A stretch of 56,035 nucleotides of DNA from Sphingomonadaceae bacterium (GTDB taxonomy: Bacteria; Pseudomonadota; Alphaproteobacteria; Sphingomonadales; Sphingomonadaceae): the NCBI GenBank assembly GCA_030147805.1, contig JASBUR010000043.1:1-56035 (forward strand), given 5' to 3'. Shown here piece after piece: positions 26,734-34,253 of this stretch. The notes under the pieces are model-generated. The model was given only the letters and a program-made list of their open reading frames with translations. It was not told the origin of the DNA and ran no database searches. The translations under genes were made by a program, and so were the position numbers. Each line of letters starts with the position of its first letter. Positions within the stretch are counted from its first letter, which is position 1.

Positions 26734-28164
26734 ATGATCGAACCGATGTTCCAGCCCATCGTGACCGCCGCCGAGATGCGCGCGCTCGAAGCCGCGGCGA
26801 TCGCCGGCGGCACCAGCGCGATCGAGCTGATGCGGCGCGCAGGTGGCGCGGCCGCGCGCGCGATCGCCGCCTATATCTCGCCGATCGACACGCTCGTGCT
26901 GTGCGGGCCTGGCAACAATGGCGGCGACGGTTATGTAATCGCTACGGAATTGGCGGCGATGGGGTGGGCGGTCCGTGTCGCCGCGATCGCCGCGCCGGGC
27001 ACCGACACCGCGCGGCAGGCTGCGGCGGGCTGGGCCGGCGCGGTCGAGGCGCTCGACGACGATACGCCCGGCGCGGCGCTGATCGTCGACGCCTTGTTCG
27101 GCATCGGGCTGACGCGCGCGCTGTCGCCGACGCACGCGGCGAACCTCAACCGGCTGGCGGGGGCGGCGCGCAGCTGCGTCGCGATCGACCTGCCGAGCGG
27201 CGCTGCCACCGACGACGGCGCGGCGCTGTCGCCGCTGCCGGCCTGCGACCTGTGCATCAGCTTTGGCGCGGCGAAGCCGGCGCATGTGCTCAACCCCGCC
27301 GCCGCCGCGGTCGGCCGGCTGGTGGTCGCCGCGATCGGGCTGGCGCCGGCGGCTTCGACGCTTCACCGCATCGCGCCGCCGCGGCGGCGGGCCGAGCCCG
27401 CGGCGGCGCATAAATATCAGCGCGGACATGTGCTCGTCGTCGGCGGGCCGGCGCAGGCCACCGGTGCGGCGCGGCTCGCCGCGCTCGGCGCGCAGCGCGC
27501 CGGCGCAGGCTATGTCACCCTGCTGTCGCCGACCGCGGCGCTGGCGGCGAATGCGGCGCAGCTTACCGGCATCGTGCTGGTCGAGGCCGATACGCCCGCC
27601 GCGATCGCCCGCGCCTTCGGCGAGGCGCGCGCGCACGCGCTGGTGATCGGTCCGGCGCTCGGCCGCACGCACGGGCGCGACAAGCTGCTCGCCGCGCTGT
27701 CGGTGGGCAAGCCGGTGGTGCTCGACGCCGACGCCTTCAGCCTGTTCGAGGGCGACGCCGCCGCGCTGGCGCGGGCTATCGAGGGACCCGTGGTGCTGAC
27801 GCCGCATGAGGGCGAGTTCGCCCGGCTGTTCGGCGCGCTTCCCGGCAGCAAGGTCGATCGCGCCCGTGCCGCGGCGCGCCGGATCGGCGCCGTCGTGCTG
27901 CTCAAGGGGGCTGACACCGTCGTCGCCGCCCCCGATGGTCGCGCCGCGGTCAACACCCATGCCAGCCCCGGTCTCGCCACCGCGGGGTCGGGCGACGTCC
28001 TCGCCGGCGTCATCGCTGCCATGCTGGCGCGCGGGCTCGATCCCTTCGAGGCCGCCTGTGTCGCGGCGTGGCTGCACGGCGACGCCGGACGACGCGGCGG
28101 GCCCGGCCTGATCGCCGACGATCTGCCCGGACTGCTGGGGCAGACGCTGGCGGGGCTCGCATGA
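26734..28164 (+). CDS. nnrDE: Bifunctional NAD(P)H-hydrate epimerase / ADP-dependent dehydratase
   Basis: This 476-aa protein fuses the two repair activities for hydrated NAD(P)H. The N-terminal YjeF epimerase domain has GPGNNGGDGYVIA and VDALFGIGLTRALS; the C-terminal carbohydrate-kinase-like dehydratase domain has HKYQRGHVLVVGG, VLTPHEGEFARLFG and HASPGLATAGSGDVLAGVI. The ATG at 26734 (or 26746) starts the protein. Its stop codon overlaps the start of the following methyltransferase gene (ATGA). Confidence 0.93.
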   Translation: MIEPMFQPIVTAAEMRALEAAAIAGGTSAIELMRRAGGAAARAIAAYISPIDTLVLCGPGNNGGDGYVIATELAAMGWAVRVAAIAAPGTDTARQAAAGWAGAVEALDDDTPGAALIVDALFGIGLTRALSPTHAANLNRLAGAARSCVAIDLPSGAATDDGAALSPLPACDLCISFGAAKPAHVLNPAAAAVGRLVVAAIGLAPAASTLHRIAPPRRRAEPAAAHKYQRGHVLVVGGPAQATGAARLAALGAQRAGAGYVTLLSPTAALAANAAQLTGIVLVEADTPAAIARAFGEARAHALVIGPALGRTHGRDKLLAALSVGKPVVLDADAFSLFEGDAAALARAIEGPVVLTPHEGEFARLFGALPGSKVDRARAAARRIGAVVLLKGADTVVAAPDGRAAVNTHASPGLATAGSGDVLAGVIAAMLARGLDPFEAACVAAWLHGDAGRRGGPGLIADDLPGLLGQTLAGLA

Positions 28165-29369
28165 GCGATCCCGAGACGGTCATCCGGCTGGCGGCGCGCG
28201 GCGACGGCGTCACCTCGACGGGGCGCTACGTCAGCGGCGTCGCGCCCGGCGACCGGGTCCGCTTCGACGGCGCGGTGGCGGTGATCGAGCCCGGTCCGCA
28301 TCACCAGGCGCCGCCGTGCCGGCATTTTCCCGACTGCGGCGGCTGCCAGCTGCAGCAGGTCGACGACGAAGCCTATGCCGACTGGATGACCGCGCGGATC
28401 CTCTATTCGCTCGAGACGCAGGGCGTTGTGCCGGCCGCAGTCGAACCGGTGCATCTGTCGCCGCCGCGCAGCCGCCGCCGCGCCTCGCTGCGCGCCGTGC
28501 GCCGCGGTCGGCGCGTCGAGCTCGGCTTCAATGCCGAGGCGAGCCATCGCATCGTCGACATGCAGGAATGCCACATCCTCCACCCGGCGCTGTTCGCGCT
28601 CGTGGCGCCGCTGCGCGAATTGCTCGGACCGCTGATCGGCGACGGGCAGGGGGGCGGCGTGACGATGACGCTGACCGACGGCGGCATCGACCTGCTGCTC
28701 TCGAACGTCGACGCACGCCCGTTCGCGGCGATCGAAGCGCTCACCGACTTCGCGGCGGCGCATCGCATCGCGCGGCTGGCTGTCGAGACATCGGCCGGGA
28801 TCGATGTCGTCGCGCAGGCCGAAGAGCCGTTCATCCGCTTCGACGGCGTCGCCGTCGGCTTGCCGCCCGCGGCCTTCCTGCAGGCGACGTCCGACGGCGA
28901 GCGGGCGCTGCAGGTCGCGGTCCTCGCCGCGACGAAGGGCGCGAAGCATTGCGCCGACCTGTTTTGCGGAGCCGGCACCTTCGCGTTACCGCTCAGCCGC
29001 GCCGCGCGCGTCCATGCCGTCGATGCGGCGGGGCCGGCGGTGCAGGCGCTCGGCGCGGCGGGCCGCGCGGCGGGAAGGTCGCTGACCGTCGAGCATCGCG
29101 ATCTCTTTCGCCGGCCCTTGCGCACCGACGAGCTCAACCGCTTCGACGCCGTGGCGATCGATCCGCCACGCGCCGGGGCCAAGGAGCAGGTCGCCGAGCT
29201 GGCGCGCTCGGCGGTGCCGGTGATCGCCGCGGTCTCGTGCAACCCCAACACCTTCGCCCGCGACGCGGCGCTGCTCGTCGCGGGGGGGTATCGCCTCGTC
29301 CGGCTATGGCCGGTCGGCCAGTTCCGCTGGTCGACGCATGTCGAACTCGCGGCGCAATTTGTTCGATGA
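28161..29369 (+). CDS. 23S rRNA (uracil-5-)-methyltransferase, RlmD/RumA-like
   Basis: A 402-aa class I SAM-dependent RNA m5U methyltransferase. The N-terminal Fe-S cysteines are Cys53, Cys59 and Cys62 (CRHFPDCGGC), with a fourth in MQECHILH; the SAM-binding motif is ADLFCGAGTFALPL, and the catalytic loop is VSCNPNTFARD with the nucleophilic Cys. A full N-terminal TRAM domain is hard to see. Which rRNA uridine is modified cannot be told from sequence. The ATG overlaps the nnrDE stop. Confidence 0.87.
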   Translation: MSDPETVIRLAARGDGVTSTGRYVSGVAPGDRVRFDGAVAVIEPGPHHQAPPCRHFPDCGGCQLQQVDDEAYADWMTARILYSLETQGVVPAAVEPVHLSPPRSRRRASLRAVRRGRRVELGFNAEASHRIVDMQECHILHPALFALVAPLRELLGPLIGDGQGGGVTMTLTDGGIDLLLSNVDARPFAAIEALTDFAAAHRIARLAVETSAGIDVVAQAEEPFIRFDGVAVGLPPAAFLQATSDGERALQVAVLAATKGAKHCADLFCGAGTFALPLSRAARVHAVDAAGPAVQALGAAGRAAGRSLTVEHRDLFRRPLRTDELNRFDAVAIDPPRAGAKEQVAELARSAVPVIAAVSCNPNTFARDAALLVAGGYRLVRLWPVGQFRWSTHVELAAQFVR

Positions 29370-29513
29370 TTGCGTAAGCCGGCAACGCTTCGTCGCATAT
29401 CGTGCGCGGTTCGGTTGCCGTTCAGCCAGCTTCAGATAAGTTTCACCCGTCGATCGGGGGATCGGCCTGTGTGGTGCCGGGCATCGTGGCCCGGTCAGTT
29501 GCGGGGGGCCGCA

Positions 29514-29951
29514 ATGCTAGTCGCTTCGGGCTTGACCCGTTCGGGTCCAGTGTCGTCGGTCATGCTGTTCATGCCGCATCGCGCAGGCGCGCAAGCACGC
29601 ATCATCTATCTCGAAGAAGCGTTCGGCGCCGTCCCCGCTACGGTCTTCGCGGCGTTCGAAGCGCAGCTCAGGGGGCAGGCGATCGTGGCGCGCGAGGCGG
29701 ATGCGCTGCTGACCGTCCAGTTCCCGATGCCCGAGGCGCTCGCCGAGCTCGAATCGCAACGCACGGTGCTGACGTTGACTTGCGAAGCGATTGGCGACGA
29801 AACCCGGCTGACGCTGACGCACGCCGGCTTCGGCCGCGGCGCGGCGTGGGACAAGGCGCTCGACTATTTCGCGCGCGGCTGGCCGGCGGTGCTGGCGCAG
29901 ATGAAGCACGCCATCGCGAACGCGTCGCCCGCCATGGGTCTTGCCGCCTAG
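29514..29951 (+). CDS. SRPBCC (START-like) domain protein
   Basis: A 145-aa protein whose C-terminal part (RLTLTHAGFGRGAAWDKALD ... GWPAVLAQMKHAI) resembles the AHSA1-type SRPBCC fold, where the last helix and a conserved GW are typical. The N-terminal 30 residues are irregular, and an ATG 17 codons later (residue 17) or a further one could be the real start. No ligand is suggested. The 144 bp between this gene and the methyltransferase show nothing that I recognise. Confidence 0.6.
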   Translation: MLVASGLTRSGPVSSVMLFMPHRAGAQARIIYLEEAFGAVPATVFAAFEAQLRGQAIVAREADALLTVQFPMPEALAELESQRTVLTLTCEAIGDETRLTLTHAGFGRGAAWDKALDYFARGWPAVLAQMKHAIANASPAMGLAA

Positions 29952-29954
29952 CGG

Positions 29955-29980
29955 CGGGGCCGCCGCCACGGGCGGCCCCG
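29955..29980. terminator. Bidirectional hairpin between convergent genes
   Basis: A 10-bp GC stem (29955-29964 / 29971-29980) with a 6-nt loop lies between the SRPBCC gene and the convergent MAPEG gene. T-runs are weak on both sides. Confidence 0.55.
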
Positions 29981-29986
29981 TCTCGC

Positions 29987-30415
29987 TCAGCGAAAGACGA
30001 TCAGCGCCGCATGGACGGTGAGCGCCGCCAGCACCAGCGTCCCGAGCGCGAACGCCGTGAAGCGATAGCGGATGACGTTGCTCGTTCCCTGGATGAGGCT
30101 GTGGACGACGCGCAGCCCGACATAGGCCCAGGCGAGCGTCGCGTTGAGCCCCGCGCCGGCGCCGAGCAGCGCCAGCGTCAGGCAGACGGCGTAGAACAGC
30201 GTCGGCTGCTCCATCAGATGGTTGTAATTGTGCGCTTTCCACTGCGTCTGGTCGGGCAGCACCCCGTCGAGCCCGCCGGGCTTGCCGCCGCGCGCCTTCG
30301 CGAGGTCGATCCCGGCGGCCTTGAGCGCCGGCATGCGGGTGAACACCGCCCACAACAGGACGACGAGCGACCAGATGACGAGCGCCACGACCGGCGCGAG
30401 AATCGGACTGTGCAT
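29987..30415 (-). CDS. MAPEG family membrane protein
   Basis: A 142-aa integral membrane protein with four hydrophobic segments, starting MHSPILAPVVALVIWSLVVL and containing AHNYNHLMEQPTLFYAVCL and RVVHSLIQGTSNVIRYRF, the Asn/Glu and Arg/His pattern of MAPEG proteins. The family includes glutathione-dependent enzymes, but the bacterial members are mostly uncharacterised. Its Shine-Dalgarno GGAGG lies inside the stem of the terminator-like hairpin at 30421-30450, 7 nt before the ATG. Confidence 0.82.
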   Translation of the reverse strand: MHSPILAPVVALVIWSLVVLLWAVFTRMPALKAAGIDLAKARGGKPGGLDGVLPDQTQWKAHNYNHLMEQPTLFYAVCLTLALLGAGAGLNATLAWAYVGLRVVHSLIQGTSNVIRYRFTAFALGTLVLAALTVHAALIVFR

Positions 30416-30420
30416 GAAAA

Positions 30421-30450
30421 ACCCTCCCCGCTCTGTAGGGCGGGGAGGGT
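30421..30450 (-). terminator. Terminator hairpin that also contains the MAPEG ribosome-binding site
   Basis: An 11-bp stem (30421-30431 / 30440-30450, loop 8 nt) is followed on the minus strand by TTTT. It lies 44 nt downstream of the deoxyhypusine-synthase-like gene. The 3' arm carries GGGGAGGG, and the T-run forms the spacer to the MAPEG start codon. Confidence 0.75.
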
Positions 30451-30494
30451 GTCTCCGATCGTTTCGGCTGTCAAACGGGCTTTAATGCCAGCGG

Positions 30495-31550
30495 TCAGTC
30501 GAACATCTTGCCGTAGGCGCGCTTGGCGCGGTCCTTCCAGTGGCCGCGATGATAGGCGTCCGAGGCGAGCAGCGGCATCACCGATCCCGCTTCCGCGAAC
30601 ACCATCTGCTCGAGCGCGGTATCGACCTTGCCCCAGCTCGCGGCTTCCTTGAGCGTCGACGACGAGCAGGCGCCGTCGCGAACGTCGGCGACGGTGATCT
30701 GCACGGCATATTTGTGCATCTCGACGTCGTCGTGGCCGAGGATCTCGGCGCACACCACGGTGTCCTGGATGAAATTCTTCGGCACGCCGCCGCCGATCAT
30801 CAGCAGGCCGGTGGTGCCCGCCTTGATCTTGATGTCGGTCAGCTCGCGGAAGTCGGCGATGGCATCGAGCACCATATAGGGCTTGCCGGCCTTCATGCGC
30901 TCGACCTGATGCTTGACGAGGCCGAAGCCCGCCGAGCTGTCGACGAATGCCGGGCAGAAGATCGGCACGTCATGCTCATAGGCGAGCTTGACGAGGCTGT
31001 TGTCCTTCTTGCCATGCTCGACGAGATATTTGCCCATCTCGCGGATGAACGCGCGCGACGAATAGGCCCTGGGCTCGAGCGAGTCGGCGATCGCACCGAT
31101 CGTGTGGTCGCAGTCCTGGAGCTGCTCCTCGTCGATATAGGTGTCGTAGATGCGGTCGATGTAGAGCGAGCGCAGGACGTTATCGTCAGGGACCTCAAGG
31201 GCTTGATAGTGCTTGTGGCCAAGGCCCTCGAAGAAGTCCATGTCGACGATCGACGCGCCGGTGGCGACGATGCCGTCGATCATGTTCGAGCGCAGCAGCT
31301 CGGCATAGAGGTCCATGCAGCCGCCCGCCGAGGTCGACCCGGCGATGACGAGGAAGATCGAGCAGTCCTTGTCGGCGAGCATCTGATTGTAGATGCCCGT
31401 CGCCCGCGCGAGGTCGCGCGAGGTGAAGCTCATGCCGTCCATCGCATCGATGATCGGCCGCGCATCGAAGCTGCGGATATCGATGTGACGGACCTGCTTC
31501 GACAGAAGCTCGGCCTTGCGCTGGTCGTTGATGCGGGATTCTTCGGTCAT
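30495..31550 (-). CDS. Deoxyhypusine synthase-like protein (probable polyamine enzyme)
   Basis: The 351-aa protein is homologous to deoxyhypusine synthase. It has the NAD-binding AGSTSAGG and VATGASIVD segments, FVDSSAGFGL, and EAASWGKVDT, in which the Lys corresponds to the enamine-forming catalytic Lys of the eukaryotic enzyme. Bacteria have no eIF5A, so the likely role is an aminobutyl transfer in polyamine synthesis, for example spermidine-dependent formation of homospermidine. A decarboxylase gene lies 127 bp upstream on the same strand, supporting this. The ATG at 31550 follows GGAGAG; a longer frame to 31595 adds unlikely codons. Confidence 0.85.
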   Translation of the reverse strand: MTEESRINDQRKAELLSKQVRHIDIRSFDARPIIDAMDGMSFTSRDLARATGIYNQMLADKDCSIFLVIAGSTSAGGCMDLYAELLRSNMIDGIVATGASIVDMDFFEGLGHKHYQALEVPDDNVLRSLYIDRIYDTYIDEEQLQDCDHTIGAIADSLEPRAYSSRAFIREMGKYLVEHGKKDNSLVKLAYEHDVPIFCPAFVDSSAGFGLVKHQVERMKAGKPYMVLDAIADFRELTDIKIKAGTTGLLMIGGGVPKNFIQDTVVCAEILGHDDVEMHKYAVQITVADVRDGACSSSTLKEAASWGKVDTALEQMVFAEAGSVMPLLASDAYHRGHWKDRAKRAYGKMFD

Positions 31551-31642
31551 TGTCTCTCCAGTCAACAGAGGGGGTCTGCTGGCTCGGCGCCCCATAGGGA
31601 ACGCCGCCCGCGGCCGGATATCTCCGGCGCCGAGCGGGAAAG

Positions 31643-31669
31643 TCCCACCGTCCGTCGCGGACGGTGGGA
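31643..31669 (-). terminator. Hairpin after ornithine decarboxylase gene
   Basis: A perfect 12-bp stem (31643-31654 / 31658-31669) with a 3-nt loop begins 7 nt after the decarboxylase stop codon and is followed on the minus strand by ACTTTC. It may terminate or attenuate transcription towards the deoxyhypusine-synthase-like gene. Confidence 0.65.
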
Positions 31670-31676
31670 AGATCGC

Positions 31677-32867
31677 TTACTTCGATTTCAACGCGGTGAC
31701 GTTGTTCCGCACCGCCACGGCGGGCAGATAGGCGCTGGCCATCGGCTCGTCGGTGACGATGACGGTCTCGCCGTTGCCGAAGCCGTTGAACTGCGTCCGC
31801 ATCGCCGCGCCATAGGCGCCGAGCATGCCGACCTCGACATAGTCGCCGGCCTGGATGTCGGCGGGGAGCGCGAAGGGCCCGGCCATATAGTCGAGATCGT
31901 CGCAGGTCGGGCCGTAGAAGCTGAAGTCCATCGTCTTGGTGGTCGATTCCTCGTCGCGCACCAGCGCCACGGGAAACCGCCAGTCGACATGCGCGGCATC
32001 GAACAGCGAGCCATAGGCACCGTCGTTGATGTAGAGCACGTCGCCCTTGCGCTTCTCGACGCGCACCAGCACCGAGGCATATTCGGCGCACAGCGCGCGG
32101 CCCGGCTCACCCCACAGCTCCGCCGAATAGGAAATCGGCAGCGCCTCGAAGGCATTGTGGATCATCGCGAAATAATCCTCGATCGGTCCCGGCTCCATGC
32201 CCGGATAGATCGACGGGAAGCCGCCACCGACGTCGACGACGTCGACGGTCACGCCCGCCTGGACGATCGCGGCGCGCACCAGCCCCATCGCCTCGGCATA
32301 GGCCGTCGGCGACATCGCCTGGCTGCCGACGTGGAAGCAGACGCCGAGCGCGTCGGCCGCCTGGCGAACCGCCAGCAGCAGCGCGGGGGCCTCGTCGAGG
32401 CCGACGCCGAACTTCGAGGCGAGGCTGAGCTTGGAATGCGCCGACGACACGCGCATGCGCACGCACAGCGTCAGGTCGGTGGCTTCCTTCGTCGCCTCGA
32501 CGATCTTGTCGAGCTCGTCATGCGTATCGAGCGAGAAGGTGCGGACGCCATGCTCGAAATAGGCCTCGGCGATCGCCTCGGGCGACTTCACCGGGTGCAT
32601 GAAGCATAGCTTCGCCTCGGGCAGCGTCGCGCGGACGAGCCGGACCTCGGCGATCGACGCCACGTCATAATGCGTGATGCCATTCTCCCACAGGACCCTG
32701 AGCAGGTCGGGCGAGGGGTTGGCCTTCACGGCATACATCGCCAGTCCCGGAAACTTCTCGACGAAGAAGCGGGCGGCGCGTGCAGCGGCATGCGGGCGGA
32801 TGAGCGTGACCGGCAGGGCCGGACGAAGGGCGGTCGCTACCCCCAGCGCAGTATTGTGATCTTGCAA
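31677..32867 (-). CDS. Ornithine/lysine decarboxylase, PLP fold type III
   Basis: A 396-aa alanine-racemase-fold decarboxylase. MYAVKANP holds the PLP Lys, followed by CFHVGSQ, VDVGGGFPS, ELWGEPGRALC and the active-site YGPTCDDLD, whose Cys and Asp are typical of ornithine decarboxylase. It makes putrescine (or cadaverine). The frame is open to an ATG at 32927, but that codon lies about 10 nt from the predicted transcription start and has no Shine-Dalgarno, whereas the TTG at 32867 has GGAGG 9 nt upstream. I therefore choose the TTG; 416 aa is the alternative length. Confidence 0.88.
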   Translation of the reverse strand: MQDHNTALGVATALRPALPVTLIRPHAAARAARFFVEKFPGLAMYAVKANPSPDLLRVLWENGITHYDVASIAEVRLVRATLPEAKLCFMHPVKSPEAIAEAYFEHGVRTFSLDTHDELDKIVEATKEATDLTLCVRMRVSSAHSKLSLASKFGVGLDEAPALLLAVRQAADALGVCFHVGSQAMSPTAYAEAMGLVRAAIVQAGVTVDVVDVGGGFPSIYPGMEPGPIEDYFAMIHNAFEALPISYSAELWGEPGRALCAEYASVLVRVEKRKGDVLYINDGAYGSLFDAAHVDWRFPVALVRDEESTTKTMDFSFYGPTCDDLDYMAGPFALPADIQAGDYVEVGMLGAYGAAMRTQFNGFGNGETVIVTDEPMASAYLPAVAVRNNVTALKSK

Positions 32868-32943
32868 TTCAAGGGACCTCCAACGGGCGGTTGACACCAA
32901 AGCTGCCTTGCGGTTGGAAGTCCCCATGGGGCAGCGGAGGGCG

Positions 32944-32972
32944 TAAATAGGGTCGATGACCCCCCATGTAAA
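32944..32972 (-). promoter_or_regulatory. Candidate promoter for the decarboxylase gene
   Basis: On the minus strand TTTACA (32972-32967) and TATTTA (32949-32944) are 17 nt apart. A start near 32937 gives a roughly 70-nt leader to the TTG start. Confidence 0.55.
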
Positions 32973-33031
32973 GTATTTTTCACACGCCCGTTTTTTGTCA
33001 TATTTCCTTGGCCGGTCAGAAGGTTATCTAA

Positions 33032-34009
33032 TTGCCTGATTCCGTTTCCTTATCGCCTCCGACGATCGCCGATGTGCGGGCTGCGGCGAGCCGTATTCGC
33101 GGTGAAGCGGTGCGAACGCCGCTGCTGCGCAACGACGCGCTCGATGCGGCGACGGGCGGGCGGATTTTCGTGAAGCCCGAGTGCCTGCAGCGGACCGGCT
33201 CGTTCAAGTTCCGCGGCGCCTACAACCGCTTGTCGGCGCTGACCGACAGCGATCGCGCCGGCGGCGTCGTTGCCTTCTCGTCGGGCAACCACGCGCAGGG
33301 TATTGCGCTCGCGGCGCAGTTGCTCGGCATCCGGGCGGCGATCGTCATGCCGTCGGACGCGCCGGCGGTGAAGGTCGCGGCGACGCGCGGCTACGGCGCC
33401 GAGGTGATTTTCTACGACCGGCTGCGCGAGAAGCGCGAGGTGATCTCGGCCACGCTCGCCGCCGAACGCGGCGCGGTGCTGGTTCCGTCGTTCGACGACC
33501 CCTACATCGTCGCCGGTCAAGGCACCGCCGGGCTCGAGATCGCCGACGATTTCGCCGCGATGGGCGTGACGCCCGATCTGGCGCTGGTCAACTGCGGCGG
33601 CGGCGGCCTGGCGGCGGGAATCGCGCTCGGCATGGGCGACGTGCCGCTGATCGTCGTCGAACCCGAGGGCTATGACGATGTCACGCGCTCGCTGGCTGCG
33701 GGCGCGATCGAGCCGGTCGCGAATCCGGGGCCGACGCTCTGCGACGCGTTGCAGACGCTCGTTACCTGTCCGCTGACCTTCGGCGTCCTGCGCGACCGCG
33801 GCGTCCGCGGCGTGGCGGTCTCCGAAGCCGCGGTCATGCACGCCGTCGCCTTCGCCTTCGCCAATCTCAAGCTGGTTGTCGAACCGGGCGGGGCGGTGTC
33901 GCTGGCGGCGGTGCTGAGCGGCGCGGTCGATGTGAAGGACCGCACCGTCGTGCTCACGCTGTCGGGCGGCAACGTCGACGCCGAGGTCTTCGCCCGCTGT
34001 ATCAGCTAG
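33032..34009 (+). CDS. Threonine/serine dehydratase
   Basis: A 325-aa PLP enzyme of the threonine ammonia-lyase family without a C-terminal regulatory domain. RTGSFKFRGAYNRL contains the PLP Lys, and FSSGNHAQGIALAA and NCGGGGLAAGIALG are the phosphate-binding loops; the end is TLSGGNVDAE. It deaminates threonine or serine, or may act as a serine racemase-like enzyme. The start is a TTG at 33032 with AAGG upstream. It is divergent from the decarboxylase gene. Absence of an ACT domain suggests a catabolic rather than isoleucine-biosynthetic role. Confidence 0.86.
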   Translation: MPDSVSLSPPTIADVRAAASRIRGEAVRTPLLRNDALDAATGGRIFVKPECLQRTGSFKFRGAYNRLSALTDSDRAGGVVAFSSGNHAQGIALAAQLLGIRAAIVMPSDAPAVKVAATRGYGAEVIFYDRLREKREVISATLAAERGAVLVPSFDDPYIVAGQGTAGLEIADDFAAMGVTPDLALVNCGGGGLAAGIALGMGDVPLIVVEPEGYDDVTRSLAAGAIEPVANPGPTLCDALQTLVTCPLTFGVLRDRGVRGVAVSEAAVMHAVAFAFANLKLVVEPGGAVSLAAVLSGAVDVKDRTVVLTLSGGNVDAEVFARCIS

Positions 34010-34215
34010 GCGGCGCGAGGCGTGCGCCGGCGGCGCGGCTTCAGCGATTCGAGTTCCGCGGCGGCGCGCGCCGCATCGTCGCCGAGGCGGCGCAGGTCGC
34101 GCGCATAGGCGGCAGCGGTGACACCGGGCAGCGCCGCAGCCGCACCGTCGAGCAGCGCATCGAGCAGCCCGATCGACGTCCTCAGCGCACTGGTATCGAT
34201 GTCGTCGATGCTCAT
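34006..34215 (-). CDS. Small hypothetical protein
   Basis: A 69-aa protein starting MSIDDIDTSALRTSIGLLD and ending in an Arg-rich KPRRRRTPRAA tail. It is mostly helical and Ala-rich with no signal or membrane segment. Its stop overlaps that of the threonine dehydratase gene by 4 nt, tail to tail, and it starts 38 bp downstream of glpD on the same strand. I do not recognise the family, and a longer upstream frame overlapping glpD is not convincing. Confidence 0.6.
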   Translation of the reverse strand: MSIDDIDTSALRTSIGLLDALLDGAAAALPGVTAAAYARDLRRLGDDAARAAAELESLKPRRRRTPRAA

Positions 34216-34253
34216 GCCATCCCCCGCTCGGGCGGCAAGGTCGGCGAAAGCCC

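Noticed and set aside
30540..32609. A 689-codon open frame opposite the polyamine genes
   Set aside because: Complement of two genes with clear active-site motifs.
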